DNA of 64,000 nt from Puccinia triticina (GCF_026914185.1 NC_070559.1:6679501-6743500), one strand, 5' to 3'; numbered from the stretch's first letter, positions 32,754-44,401 are shown. Notes: generated by a model from the letters alone, not told the origin. Numbers and translations: made by a program.

Positions 32754-33680
32754 AGGGTGAGGACAAGTATCAGGGGCCAAGAAATTCAGCTATCCAGGCC
32801 GGGTAAAAGATGGGGGTTGGTGACGGGTCCCGAACCACCCAAGAAGGGCCTTCAGAGCTCGTCGACGCCCTGCAAATCACCTCGATTGCCTCATCCATGC
32901 CAGTCTCGAGGCAGCCGCTTGACCAGTCCGCTTGTGCACCATTTATCCATATCCTTTGGCACACAGATTGATCTTGCTGGCTGCAGCTGCTACTGCAGCG
33001 GCTGGGGCCAATGCTCAGCCGCCGTGTGCGTCGGGAGCAGTTACTGCCAATGGAGGATCTCACCTGCTTGCTGTTTTGTCCATGCGTGCTGAAACTCAAG
33101 ATGCGCAAGCAGCAGTACGAGAGGAACGGTGCACCTTCCAGAACAGCTGATTTGCCTCACTCGCTTCCTGGGGCTTGTTTGTTGACTCCTTTCACCAGGC
33201 TATACAACACCCGGGAATATGCAAAGACTTGAACCAGCCATACACCGACCTCTCAACCATGCTCAGCTACTCCGCCTCATCCTCCACAGATTCCGGGCCA
33301 GCCATGAGTACCTGGCGCTCCTCTTCAAAAGCCTTGATAGTTTTGCAGCATACACCTTTTTCCGCCTCAACCAGCCCATCGCCTTTTCCCCATCCACCCC
33401 AGAATATCCTCCGGCTCCCCCAACAATGCTCCTCTGATGAGACCCACTTGGCCTGAGAGCTTATTTCCCGAGTGGCCAGCCAACCTCGTTGCCCTTATTA
33501 AACATCTCATCCAATACTCTGGCCGCGCCAGGCACACCAGCCTCAAGCTCCTGATTTTCCATGCCCTTTATACCAATCCTACATCCGCACTGTCGCCAAG
33601 CTCCTGCTTGACTATGTCCCTCAAAAGGGCTCCCGCCGAGGTCCTGGAAGACCCTGCAAATAAATGGTAATTCCAATTTG
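32754..33680 (+). pseudogene. Degenerate coding-like DNA right of the copia element
   Basis: Several plus-strand frames succeed one another with coding-like composition (RASHEYLALLFKSLDSFAAY around 33290-33350; WPANLVALIKHLIQYSGR around 33475-33530) but with stops between them. No family is recognised. Together with the open frame left of the insertion they could be a decayed gene or transposon interrupted by copia. The link between the two sides is inference. Confidence 0.3.
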
Positions 33681-34898
33681 GGAATTAATTTCTGTGGCCC
33701 TCTTTTGTTTTGTTTGGTGCTTGGTTTTGGTGCCAGTATTATTGTCTCTTTTGTTGATCTATAAGATAGCTTAAACACACTTATTTATTCTGTTTAGTTT
33801 ATTTTCTCTTTGTTTCTTTCTCTTTCTCTCAGTAAAATAAAAGGCATACACTCTCTTTAAACAAGAAAAATAAAATACATGCATGAATAGATATCAATAT
33901 ATTAATATCTTGACTTGATAGATAGAAGTATTGTGATGTGGTTGAAAAAATACTATTCGTTTTTTTTTTAGTTTTTCAATTGAGAAACAATAGATGAGTT
34001 CATGTTGGGGCATTTCAAGTCCCCAGCTAAAATTGATCTTGCTGTTTGATAAAATTGGGATCTTTATAAAAAGCCAAAAAATGGTGGTGAGAGTCCAACT
34101 TTCAGCAAGAACTGAAATTACATGAAGTTAATTTTAATTAAAATTTTGCTGGTCCTGGCCCAATGTGAACTGGGATAATGAATAGGAAGATTTTATTTGA
34201 AACAAACAGTGCATTAGTAGACTAAATTGATCTCATATGTGTGTCTTGTCTGAAACCAGTCAGGTTTGTAGGTTCAATTCAATTGAATCAGAGTTTGCTG
34301 CATGGAAAAGGTTTTGGTGGCTGGGGCACATCATGTGTAATGTTTATGAATCAGACATGCAAGAAGTACAAAAATCCATTCATTCTCTTATTTCTAGGGA
34401 TATTGGCTGTGATGACACATCAAGGCCTTTCCTGATGATTGAGTTTAGGTGTTTGGTGGATGGATTGTATTTTCAGGCGCAGTGCGGGCTTTGGGGGTGA
34501 GGTCTTGGGCCCAGAAGTTGCAGCTTTTATTAATTATAAAGGAATCTATTTTTCATTTGCTTTTGATCATCATAATTTTGTAATTTCATCATCTGTGTAA
34601 GGTCCTTGACATATTCATTCATAGATCCTACTAATTTGGTCATTTACTTTGACCTGGCTTATGCTTTGTGTGTATTAATATATGGGCCTTCTGCTTTGAA
34701 AGATAATTTATCAAAATTATGCTGGTTAGGTTTGTCACTTTTGCTGTGTTATTGATTGAAATGATCCTTGACCAAGTTTAAAGTCTGAGGATCATTTTGA
34801 CTGCAGAAAAAATACAAAAATACCACAGGAAATTGAGCAAGGTGTGGAAGTGTTGATATGAGGACATCATGTTTGATTTTATTTATGATGTGACTATT
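33681..34898. other. AT-rich gene-free stretch
   Basis: No supported ORF. It could be the body of a Helitron whose 3' end is at 36442, but no 5' end was recognised. Confidence 0.35.
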
Positions 34899-36331
34899 TA
34901 TTTTTACGGACTTACTTCGCGCACTGCGGAAAACTCTTCGCGCACTGTGGGGGTCGTTGTCTCGACGTCCAGCCCCCAGTGCGCGCTTCTGCCACGGCTC
35001 TTCGCGCACTGCATTTTCCGCCAAAAAAACGGCTTGCATTTCTTGAGATATTTTTTGATGAATCAATAGAATGGCTTTTTATGATCCCCATAAAAAATAA
35101 TCAAGTCATTTAGGGGTCTCCTTGAGCCTAGAGAAAATTGTCATGAAAAAATCATATTTTAACGCGGCAGGGACCTGTAATATTGCTTCCTGTGCCCCAT
35201 TAGCCCCAAAAATTTCACAGTATCATGGCACATGTGCAAATTCATGACCTGATAATTTTCAGAATTTTTCCCAGAGATATAAGGGGTGTGCGGCAGGCTT
35301 AGTAGGAAAATTACTGCTAACTGTATAGCTTTTTTTTTACACACTCAAACAGTCCCAAAATTTCAGAAATGTTTTCATTGTGGATATTCTCTGCGCAGTA
35401 AATTTCTTGGCAATAGTGTGTCATGATAACATGAGATGTAGTGTGGCGGGCTTAGTTGGAAAATGACTGCTAACTTATCTCATGTTTTAATGACACACTA
35501 TTGCTAAGAGCTTTATGGCGCGGAGAATATGCAAAATTGAAACATTCCTGAAAATCTCAGACTGTTTCAGCGGGTAAAAAAAATCTATACATGTAGCAGC
35601 CATTTTCCTACTAAGCCCTCCGCGCACCCCTTATATCTCATGTTATCATGACACACTATTTCCAAGAAATTTATGGCGCAGAGAATATCCACAATTAAAA
35701 CATTTCTGAAATTTTGGGACTGTTTGGGTGTGTAACAAAAAAGCTATACAGTTAGCAGTAATTTTCCTACTAAGCCTGCTGCGCACCCCTTATATCTCAT
35801 TTTATAATGACACACTATTGCTAGGAATTTCAGGGAATTAATTTGAAGCATATTTCTCTGTTCTCTCAAAATTTTGTGCCTTTGGTGTGTGTAACAAAAA
35901 AGTTATACATATACACAAAATAATAAACACAATACCTATTTGGGCTACAGGAAAGCTGGTGAAAATTCTGAAAATCATCAGGTCATGAATTTGCACATGT
36001 ACCATGATACTGTGAAATTTTTGGGGCTACTGGGGCACAGGAAGCAATATCACAGGTCCCTGCCGCGTTAAAAAATGATTTTTTCATGTCAATTTTCTCT
36101 AGGCTCAAGGAGACCCCTAAATGACTTGATTATTTTTTAGGGGGATCATAAAAAGTCATTCTATTGAGTCATCAAAAAATATCTCAAGAAATGCAAGCCG
36201 TTTTTTTGGCGGAAAATGCAGTGCGCGAAGAGCCGTGGCAGAAGCGCGCACTGGGGGCTGGACGTCGAGACAACGACCCCCACAGTGCGCGAAGAGTTTT
36301 CCGCAGTGTGCGAAGTAAGTCCATATTTTTA
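34899..36331. mobile_element. 1.4-kb fold-back DNA element with 8-bp target duplication
   Basis: The 8-bp direct repeat TATTTTTA (34899-34906 and 36324-36331) flanks a 1417-bp unit. Its arms (about 34907-35272 and 35957-36323) are near-perfect reverse complements, starting GGACTTACTTCGCGCACTG. The interior is itself built of further inverted copies of one ~150-bp segment (around 35283-35440, 35470-35580 and 35600-35800). There is no coding capacity. An 8-bp duplication is typical of hAT-type transposition, so this is probably a non-autonomous fold-back derivative. Confidence 0.9.
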
Positions 36332-36414
36332 TAGAGTGGTGTGAAGTATAGAGCCAAATACATTTGTTGGAGGGGGAATTATAAAATAAGTTGAGAATGA
36401 TTAAACTGGGATCT

Positions 36415-36442
36415 GCAGCGGCGAAGCCGCTTTGGCCTCTAG
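36415..36442 (+). mobile_element. Candidate Helitron 3' terminus
   Basis: The hairpin GCGGC-GAA-GCCGC is followed eight bases later by CTAG and then T, which fits the Helitron 3' signature (short palindrome a few bases upstream of CTRR, inserted before T). A second copy at 43215-43242 shares the hairpin and the CTAG, and the two flanks diverge right after CTAG. The 5' ends and a RepHel gene are not seen. Confidence 0.55.
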
Positions 36443-36939
36443 TGTTTTTTAAAACTTGATTCAGTCAGGGTTTTTTCTTTCATTCAAATTTCTTGGCACA
36501 TTTGACAGAGTAATTTTCGCATATGGTACATGACATTAATCTGACTGTTGGTAGATAGTACTATTGCCTCTGTTTTGATCTAGTTGTACCAAATCACATT
36601 CTGAGAACTCTGTCCTCATCAAACCCAAAGAAGGCTGGTTTGTGTATACCCATGAGTTTGATTGATGCAATAAATGCTGGTCATAGAAGAGTTTTTTTAT
36701 AATTAGAATTCCCGCAAGCAAACATCTGAATATCAACTGCAGAGCTTCCCATTGGTTCTGCACGGGCTGCAGAACCAGATTTAGTCTGAGTAAAATCAAG
36801 TTTACAGGGTACTTGTAGCCTGTCATTTCTCAATTCTTACTTGTAGAAATCTATGACAACCACAAGGCCAGGTTGCTTCAAACACCAGCCCAACCCAAAC
36901 CTGTTTATGTGGTGGGCCGCCGGTGGGCCCCAGCCAAAA
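36443..36939. other. Gene-free stretch
   Basis: Only unsupported frames are seen on either strand. Confidence 0.35.
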
Positions 36940-37525
36940 ATCCAATTTTATTAAAATCACAGAAACACAGAAGGCAAGATCAAAGTTTTTGCCTGTGCTC
37001 ATTAGCAAAAATCCCATAAAAGTTGAAATTAATCCCCAAACACCCCGGAGGGCACCTCTGATTGACCCTCCAGCCCATGCCAGAGCAACAGGCAAAAAAA
37101 GTTTTGTCAAAAATGTAATCAAGGAGGCCCTAATCAAGTGATTAGTGGGCTCCAGGGAGGGGGTGGGGCAAAACCACATTCCCTGGGGGGAAAAACAGCT
37201 TCCCCCCAGCCCTTTAAGTATTGGTCCCAGCTCACACATGACAGAGGTTGAGGACACCCTGGGCCCTGACACCCTTTGCACACCACAACTGTTTTGCCAG
37301 GGCCCTGCACCTGGGCAGACAAAATGCTGGCCTGTATTTATGTATACACACTCATCTGAGTGTATACAGGTCAGCTTGAGAGGTGTATTCTTCAGGATGA
37401 CCAGTTAGGGTCATTCGTTCCGAACCCAAGGAGGCTTCAAGGAGATGTGTCCATGCTTGTGGCCGGGGAGACTTCGACCTCCTTTGCGGTCTGCACATTT
37501 CTCAACGACCGGTCTGTACCCTAGC
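36940..37525 (+). repeat. Dispersed repeat copy 1 (LTR-like), also at 41350-41945
   Basis: About 580 bp are shared at high identity with 41350-41945, including AAGTTTTTGCCTGTGCTCATT, GGAGGCCCTAATCAAGTGAT, TTTAAGTATTGGTCCCAGC and TATGTATACACACTCATCTG (partly palindromic, CTGTATT..TACAG). Frames within it are fortuitous. This copy is cut at about 37564 by another repeat. It is probably an LTR of an unidentified retrotransposon. Confidence 0.7.
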
Positions 37526-37563
37526 CTAACTAAGCCTCTTGAACGGAGGGGGGAACACCCGCG

Positions 37564-38450
37564 TTGTGAGAATGAAAGCTAGTTAGTCGGTGAAGGATGT
37601 CCTCTAACTGCCTCCTTCAAGAATATTGATGTCCGGGTTGTGTGATTGTTGGTAACTCGGCTCCGCACTGCTACTTTCCGCTAGCCTTCAGCGCTCCTCT
37701 ACTGAGCCTGATCTATAGCGTAATAATCCGCAAGTGATTGAAGCTCCGCACTTTGTAAGCACTGAATCTGCAAGTAATTCTCAAAGTAAAGATAAAGTCC
37801 CAGATAATCCTCTAATAACTCTAGTACGTCCGTAATTGTAAGTACAATGATGAGTATTCCGTAAGATGATAGGATAATGGGATACTAGATGGGGTCCCAG
37901 ATCCCCCTTCTCCCGTCCTTCCCTCCACACACATTGCCATTCCCACCAGATCCCGCACTAGTCCTCCAGCTCCACCCGCTATCCTGCTCGTCACTTTCCC
38001 AGACTCCGCTCCTCTCCAACGCTTGACCTCCCACCGTCCTCTGTCTAGCCCTTGTCAGTCGGTCTCTCGCCACCGCCTCCACCCCGGTTCCACCCGCTGG
38101 TGGAACCCGCTTTGGCTGTCGTGACCCACCCGCTGACGCGCCGCTGCTACCAGTCCACGTGTGTAGCCCCGCCGCAGTCCAGCCCTGTCTTTTCCGCTCC
38201 AATCCGAATACCCGATCCAAAATCCGCAATCCGCAATCTGCAATCCGTGCATTCCAGTCCGCGCGTGACTTTCCGTAAGCTTTCTTAGCATGCTTTCCTG
38301 ACCTCATCCTCAGTGCTTATGTCACCGGAATGCACTCTGCCTGAGCGGCTTTGTGCATTCCCGCCCACGCTATCCCCGCGTGGACATTCTACTGCGCTCG
38401 CCTATATAAATCACCACAGCGTCCCAAAGGGACTCTCTGTAGGAGAGGCT
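37564..38450 (+). repeat. LTR fragment of a second family (TGTGAGAAT...)
   Basis: It starts TGTGAGAATGAAAGCT and is shared with 50461-51390 (nested copy) and, for its TATA part, with 24850-25160 in reverse. Landmarks are GTGACTCGGCTCCGCACTGC-like DNA, TTCCGCTAGCCTTCAGCGCT and the TATA box CCTATATAAATCACCACA near 38401. The 5' TG and the TATA box suit an LTR in plus orientation. The 3' end is not fixed. Confidence 0.65.
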
Positions 38451-39010
38451 TATGACTAATGTTGTAATTTTGGCTTGAGGGTTTGGGTTGTTTGTGGCTT
38501 TCTAGCCATATTTCTTCTTTTTCCCCTCACACAACAAAAACCGTTCCAACCCGGGTGAAGCTATGAAAGGGTGGAACAGCCAAGCTTCTTGGCTTCCAGT
38601 TCCTGTCCTCAAAGTGAAAATCTGTCGCACGAGCTGGATTGGGCAAGACATCTAAAACAGAGCTTGGTTCCTGGGGATTGAATTGAATTCTGTACTGTTT
38701 TTCAATACATTCACATGATACAGCTCAGAATGACCTCCAAAACCAAAAGTTTGAAGGAGCATGGAAAGAGAAGGGTTGGGTTCTCAGGGATGAGTGTAGC
38801 GTCAAAAGATGGGGAAGAACCAGAGGATTCTCATGGTCCAAAGGGCGTGTGTGGGGCTGTTTGGGAACAAGGTCAAAATTGGAATGGCACAAATCCCCCA
38901 CCAAAAGGCCTCAAACCCTCAGGCCAAAATGTGGACATTAGTCCCAAGTTCCTCCTTCGGAGGTCGCGCTTTGCGCGAGGGCGCTTCGCGCCAGCCCAGG
39001 CTGTACCAGG
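38451..39010. other. Gene-free stretch
   Basis: Short frames without support. No terminal repeats were recognised. Confidence 0.35.
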
Positions 39011-39019
39011 GCCCTCCAA

Positions 39020-39175
39020 TGTGGGGGACTTGCGTTAAGTTAGGTCTGTACCGGTCGTGGAGGGGAGTCACACCTCTCCTCAATGACTGGTCTGTACCGG
39101 TCATCGAGGGGAGTAACTTCGATGAACCCCGATGACCGTTACAGACCACCAGTCACCGAGGGGACCTGCTCTCAA
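39020..39175. repeat. Short GACCGGTCTGTACCGGTC-type palindromic minisatellite
   Basis: Three to four imperfect copies of a unit built around the dyad ACCGG-TCTGTA-CCGGT followed by TCGAGGGGAGT. The same unit family forms a larger array at 41930-42480. Confidence 0.7.
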
Positions 39176-39253
39176 TTGCCGGTCTCACATGCTGGCTAGG
39201 CCCCGGCAAATTCACGTTCACCCAACTATTGCGCAGTAGGAGTAGCAGCAACC

Positions 39254-40005
39254 ATGGTCTCATGGCAACGGCAGCCATCGACCTGCATGCTGGGCACCTT
39301 CACCCCCGTTCGCGTCGTCTCTCTCAAGTCGCGCACAGACCGCAGGACACACATGCAAACCTTGGCAGCCTTCCGCCGGCTCCAAAACCTCCGCTTCACT
39401 GACGCCGTCCTCTACTCCGACCCGCGTGCCCTGGAAATCGTCCAGCGGGTCGGCAATCACACTAGGACTGATAAGGGGATCGCGGAGGTGGGCCATGTGG
39501 CGTGTCGGATGTCTCATCGTATGGCCATCGAGGCTGCTGATGCTGACCAGATGACGACGAACTCAGATTGATCCTCGAAGGTATTTTTACACAGACCACA
39601 TCTGCCCCCGCTTCCATTCGCCATTGCTCTAACCAAGTTGCTTCCTCATTGACCAGATGATGTCGATATCGAGGCCGCATTCAAGTACCTCGCTGGAACA
39701 ATTCTCAGGGATGTTCCCAAAGACTGGGATATAATGTTCTTTGGCCACACAGACTTCAGCGACGAAGCGCGAAACGGGCCGGGCCCGTCGACGAGCAATT
39801 TCTACATCTACAAGTCTGTGGATCCACAAGGTGAGGACGAAAACTAGTCATACATCACCTTTTCGGAAAGACTGAAAACAGTCGCGTCCATCTTTTCACG
39901 TCTCACGCGCATGCATAGGCGGACACGGATATGCCCTATCGAGGAAAGGACGCAAGCTGGTCCTTGATCTGCTCGACGGATATACCTTGAATTTTCTTTG
40001 GTTTG
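39254..40005 (+). pseudogene. Glycosyltransferase family 25 gene, frameshifted and 3'-truncated
   Basis: Exon 39254-39580 encodes VRVVSLKSRTDRRTHMQ and GHVACRMSHRMAIEAAD, the N-terminal motifs of GT25 (LPS-type) glycosyltransferases. A one-register frameshift near 39545 is needed to reach LRLILEDDVDIE, which spans a 76-nt intron (39581-39656). Exon 39657-39830 gives the acidic metal-binding region and DWDIMFFGHTDFSDE. A third exon from 39919 gives GGHGYALSRKGRKLV. The frame then runs into a tandem array at about 40006 and the C-terminus is missing. GT25 enzymes transfer sugars in the secretory pathway. The frameshift and the missing end mark a dead copy; a misjudged intron near 39545 could explain the frameshift but not the truncation. 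Confidence 0.75.
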
Positions 40006-41154
40006 TAGAGGAACGTTTTCCAACAATTTGTATCCATGAACACATCTTCCATTGAACCAGATTGGTCTTTGTCAAAAATGACTTGTTCAAATGCTTCAAG
40101 ATCAGTTGGTGTAGTACACCATAAACTAATTCTTGAGGGCAAAGTGACTGCAATTAGGTGCTTGGCCATCTCGGTGCAAATCAATTGAAATACTAGTTTT
40201 TTTGCTGCTGCTTGAAGTTTTCTTTGAACCTTTTAATGAATTGATTGAAGAAAATCTGTTAAATTTAGGAAAGACATATAAGAAAATAAGAATTGGAGAA
40301 AGACAAGAAGGAATGGTCAATGTGACAAGCTTTTAATTGAAATAACAGACAAGCCCAACAAGAAATTGCAAAATGCAAGAGGATCCAATAGAGGAACGTT
40401 TTCCAACAATTTGTATCCATGAACACATCTTCCATTGAACCAGATTGGTCTTTGTCAAAAATGACTTGTTCAAATGCTTCAAGATCAGTTGGTGTAGTAC
40501 ACCATAAACTAATTCTTGAGGGCAAAGTGACTGCAATTAGGTGCTTGGCCATCTCGGTGCAAATCAATTGAAATACTAGTTTTTTTGCTGCTGCTTGAAG
40601 TTTTCTTTGAACCTTTTAATGAATTGATTGAAGAAAATCTGTTAAATTTAGGAAAGACATATAAGAAAATAAGAATTGGAGAAAGACAAGAAGGAATGGT
40701 CAATGTGACAAGCTTTTAATTGAAATAACAGACAAGCCCAACAAGAAATTGCAAAATGCAAGAGGATCCAATAGAGGAACGTTTTCCAACAATTTGTATC
40801 CATGAACACATCTTCCATTGAACCAGATTGGTCTTTGTCAAAAATGACTTGTTCAAATGCTTCAAGATCAGTTGGTGTAGTACACCATAAACTAATTCTT
40901 GAGGGCAAAGTGACTGCAATTAGGTGCTTGGCCATCTTGGTGCAAATCAATTGAAATACTAGTTTTTTTGCTGCTGCTTGAAGTTTTCTTTGAACCTTTT
41001 AATGAATTGATTGAAGAAAATCTGTTAAATTTAGGAAAGACATATAAGAAAATAAGAATTGGAGAAAGATAAGAAGGAATGGTCAATGTGACAAGCTTTT
41101 AATTGAAATAACAGACAAGCCCAACAAGAAATTGCAAAATGCAAGAGGATCCAA
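40006..41154 (-). repeat. Tandem array, three 383-bp units
   Basis: TAGAGGAACGTTTTCC begins at 40006, 40389 and 40772, an exact 383-bp period with only a few base differences between units. Each unit holds the same minus-strand frames, for example MICTEMAKHLIAVTLPSRIS to FDKDQSGSMEDVFMDTNCW, and would read as a duplicated exon or exon-intron block. The array abuts the broken GT25 gene on the left; on the right the sequence changes at about 41155. The protein is not recognised. Confidence 0.9.
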
Positions 41155-41349
41155 TTGGGTGCAACAAGCAATTTTGTGAAGACAATAATACCATGAGAAT
41201 TGAGAATTTTGATGGGTGATGACGATTCATTGTAAAAATGTGGATTGATCTTGAGGCTGGTAGATCCTGATTGAATCCACTTTGCATGAGACAAAAAAAC
41301 TAAATCAGTTTTAGATGGATTCTAAAAGAAGATATATGATTTCAAGATA

Positions 41350-41945
41350 TTCAAGTTTATTAAAATTGCAGAAACACGGAAGGCAAGATTAAAGTTTTTG
41401 CCTGTGCTCATTGGCAAAAATATCATAAAAGCTGAAATTAATCCCCAAAAAACCCGGAGGGCACCTTGGATTGACCCTCCAGTCCGTGCCGGAGCAACAG
41501 GCAGAAAAGGTTGGTCAAAAATGTAATCAAGGAGGCCCTAATCAAGTGATTAGTGGGCTCCAGGGAGGGGGTGGGAAAAACCACATCCCCTGGGGGGACA
41601 AACAGCTTCCCCCCAGCCCTTTAAGTATTGGTCCCAGCTCACACATGACAGAAGTTGAGGACATCCTGGGCCCTGACACCCTTTGCACACCACAACTGTG
41701 TTGCCAGGGCCCTGCACCTGGGCAGACAAAATGCTGGCCTGTATTTATGTATACACACTCATCTGAGTGTATACAGGTCGGCTTGAGAGGTGTATTCTTC
41801 AGGATGACCAGTCAGGGTCATTTGGAAGTGTTCCAAACCCAAGGAAGTTGGCTTCAAGGAGTAATGTGTTCACCCTTGCAGCTGGGGAGACTTCAACCTC
41901 CCTTGCGGTTTGCACATCTCTCAACAACTGGTCTGTACCAGTCGT
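41350..41945 (+). repeat. Dispersed repeat copy 2 (LTR-like), pair of 36940-37525
   Basis: High-identity match to 36940-37525 in the same orientation. Here the repeat runs on uninterrupted into the palindromic minisatellite that starts at about 41930. Confidence 0.7.
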
Positions 41946-42480
41946 GGCTGACCGGCAATTGAGGGAACTCATATATCCTCCTCACAACCAGTATGTGCCG
42001 GTAATTGAGAGGACTTGCACCTCTCAATGACCAATCTGTACCGGTCATTGAAAGGACTCAGATCTCCTCCTGATGACGGGTCTGTGCTGGTCATCAAGGG
42101 GATGCAAAACTTTGATGACCGGTCTGTGCCGGTCATCAAGGGGACTCATTCTACTCTCAATGACCAGCACAGGCCGGTCATTTTCAAGGAGACTCACACC
42201 TCTCAATGACTAATCTGTACCGGCCATCAAGTGGACTCAAGTCTCCCGCCAATGACCGGTCTGTGCTAGTCATCAAGGGGAATCACACCTCTCCTCAATA
42301 ACTGGTCTATACTGGACATCAAGGGGAGTAACCTTGATGAACCTTGATGACTGGTACAGACCACCAGTCACCGAGGGGAGTAAATTCAATGAACCTCAAT
42401 GATTGGTACAGACCACCAGTCACCAAGGGGACCTGCTCTCAATGGCTGGTCTGTCCCGGTAATTGAGAGGGAATCAACTC
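41930..42480. repeat. Palindromic minisatellite array (ACCGGTCTGT..CCGGTCAT)
   Basis: At least ten diverged copies of a ~35-45-bp unit in which ATGACCGGTCTGTGCCGGTCAT is a dyad, separated by CAAGGGGACTCA-like spacers. Unit orientation alternates because the core is palindromic. Confidence 0.8.
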
Positions 42481-42773
42481 CTCTATAATGTGGTACAACA
42501 CTCTCCCATCTTCTCAGCACACCTAAACTTCAGATCAAAAAACCTCTCAACACCATCTTAATATTTCGAGATTTTGGCAAGGAGTAACATTCAATTGATT
42601 GAAATCATGTTGAAATTACACTCTAGCAGTGTGCTTGGTCTGCAAAAACATTGATTCATTCCAGATATGGACCAGGTTTAGGCTGGAACTACTTCTAATT
42701 CAGGGATTATTAATTTGACATCAATTAAAAGGTAAATCTGGGGCCTAAAGACCAAACTGAGATTACTTCAACC

Positions 42774-42941
42774 TTAGGCCCCGTTTGGCTGCCGCGTTAT
42801 ACGTCATAAATGGTCAAATTTATGACGTGCAATCCCCAGTGGGTTTCAAAGTTTTGGTGGCAACGGGGGGCAAACTTTGGGTTGCGGCGTCATAAATTAC
42901 ACGATTTATGACGTATAACGCAGCAGCCAAACGGGGCCTTA
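42774..42941. mobile_element. 162-bp PIF/Harbinger-type MITE
   Basis: Terminal inverted repeats of ~38 bp begin GGCCCCGTTTGGCTGC and run through GCGTTATACGTCATAAAT on both ends. The 3-bp duplication TTA (42774-42776 and 42939-42941) flanks the unit. TTA duplications and GGCC..GTTTGG ends are typical of PIF/Harbinger MITEs. It is non-coding. Confidence 0.9.
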
Positions 42942-43214
42942 GAAATATATTCCATCCCCTTGAGAAATAGAACTTTGAAAACAGCACTTTGGTCAGATCC
43001 ATGTCTATGGTTAATTAATCTATTCCTGAAGTGTGCACGTACATCCTGAGGAAGAGTCTTTCCATCAGAAGAGTTAGGCTGGAAGGATAATTGTTTTATG
43101 CTTCAAAAAAATTATGTTTTCAACTTTGAATGCCCTTAATAAATAGTCAATCCAGAGAGTACTTCATGAGGATTACAATAATTCCATACAGCTTAGATGC
43201 TGAGACCTGGGGGT

Positions 43215-43242
43215 GCAGCGGCGAAGCCGCCTTGGCCTCTAG
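43215..43242 (+). mobile_element. Candidate Helitron 3' terminus (second copy)
   Basis: GCGGC-GAA-GCCGC hairpin, then CTTGGCCT and CTAG followed by T; matches 36415-36442 except for one base, and the flank differs right after CTAG. Confidence 0.55.
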
Positions 43243-43482
43243 TAAAACATACTGTGAAAAAATTGAGAGGGGGCAAGGGTTATGTATGCCGCTGAAGTAG
43301 TTTCTCCACTGTATCCAGGAAGCAAAAAATCCAAACAAAAGAAAAGGAGAGAGAAAAGAATGAAAATCTACTTCAACAAGGCCACTTGCTTTGCTTGATC
43401 AGATCAGATTCACTGCGTGAAAAAACAGTTCATGACTGCACTACAGGTGGCGCAGTCATGTTGCAAATCATGTGACAGCTTT

Positions 43483-43797
43483 CCAAGCCGTCTCCACTCG
43501 TCCGTCTCTGCACACGTTTCCGGGATGACCTTTGCCGCAGCTGCAGCAGCCAATGGTCTTCCCGTAGGCCTCAGTGGTCCCTTCCTGTCGGTAGGTTTTC
43601 ACTGGGGCCGGTGTCCGGGTCTCGGTGGAGAGTCTCGAGTGTACTATGTCTCACTACCTGCGGGGCTTCGCGACCTGTTAGGAAGGAGCCCCTAGGTGGG
43701 TAGTAACCCAACTCGACGACCCTCCTCCTGAAGCAAAGAGGAAAGAGTGGGAATGGCTTCCCTTGGCCGAAGTTGAGAAGGGGTTCGGGCTATGCCC
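43483..43797 (-). repeat. Split direct repeat B2 of the tyrosine-recombinase element
   Basis: 315 bp, repeated at 44087-44401 with a constant offset of 604 bp and very few substitutions. Confidence 0.93.
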
Positions 43798-43828
43798 TCA
43801 ACACCTAATTCCGTGGGGTGGGTGGGAG

Positions 43829-44085
43829 GATTTTGAAAAGGAAACTGCCGGTGCAGAGCCGATGAGTTTCAGAGAGATGATGGAGAGAGCTTGGGAGGAG
43901 TCTTTGTGCGGGGACAGGCGAGTCTCAAGGAGCTAGATTATGAAGGTTGTTGTGACTGGCGCATGAGCCCGGTCTCAAACCTAATTGCTCATAATCTAGC
44001 CTCGACTCCCCCGGCCTGGCCTGGGCGCCCTCCTTCGCGTGCTTGGACCTAGGCGACCTCCCCCTGCGGGTCCGGTCTCTGTCCA
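43829..44085 (-). repeat. Split direct repeat A2 of the tyrosine-recombinase element
   Basis: 257 bp, repeated at 48210-48466 with a constant offset of 4381 bp and almost no differences. It is separated by one base from B1 and by 31 bases from B2. Confidence 0.93.
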
Positions 44086-44086
44086 T

Positions 44087-44401
44087 CCAAGCCGTCTCCA
44101 CTCGTCCGTCTCTGCACACGTTTCCGGGATGACCTTTGCCGCAGCCGCAGCAGCCAATGGTCTTCCCGTAGGCCTCAGTGGTCCCTTCCTGTCGGTAGGT
44201 TTTCACTGGGGCCGGTGTCCGGGTCTCGGTGGAGAGTCTCGAGTGTACTAGGTCTCACTACCTGCGGGGCTTCGCGACCTGTTAGGAAGGAGCCCCTAGG
44301 TGGGTAGTAACCCAACTCGACGACCCTCCTCCTGAAGCAAAGAGGAAAGAGTGGGAATGGCTTCCCTTGGCCGAAGTTGAGAAGGGGTTCGGGCTATGCC
44401 C
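44087..44401 (-). repeat. Split direct repeat B1 of the tyrosine-recombinase element
   Basis: Second copy of the 315-bp B repeat, directly downstream of the recombinase frames in element orientation. Confidence 0.93.

Noticed and set aside
41930..42480. Possible CRISPR-like array
   Set aside because: Units are diverged, spacers are themselves repeats, cores are palindromic and the genome is eukaryotic; it is a minisatellite.
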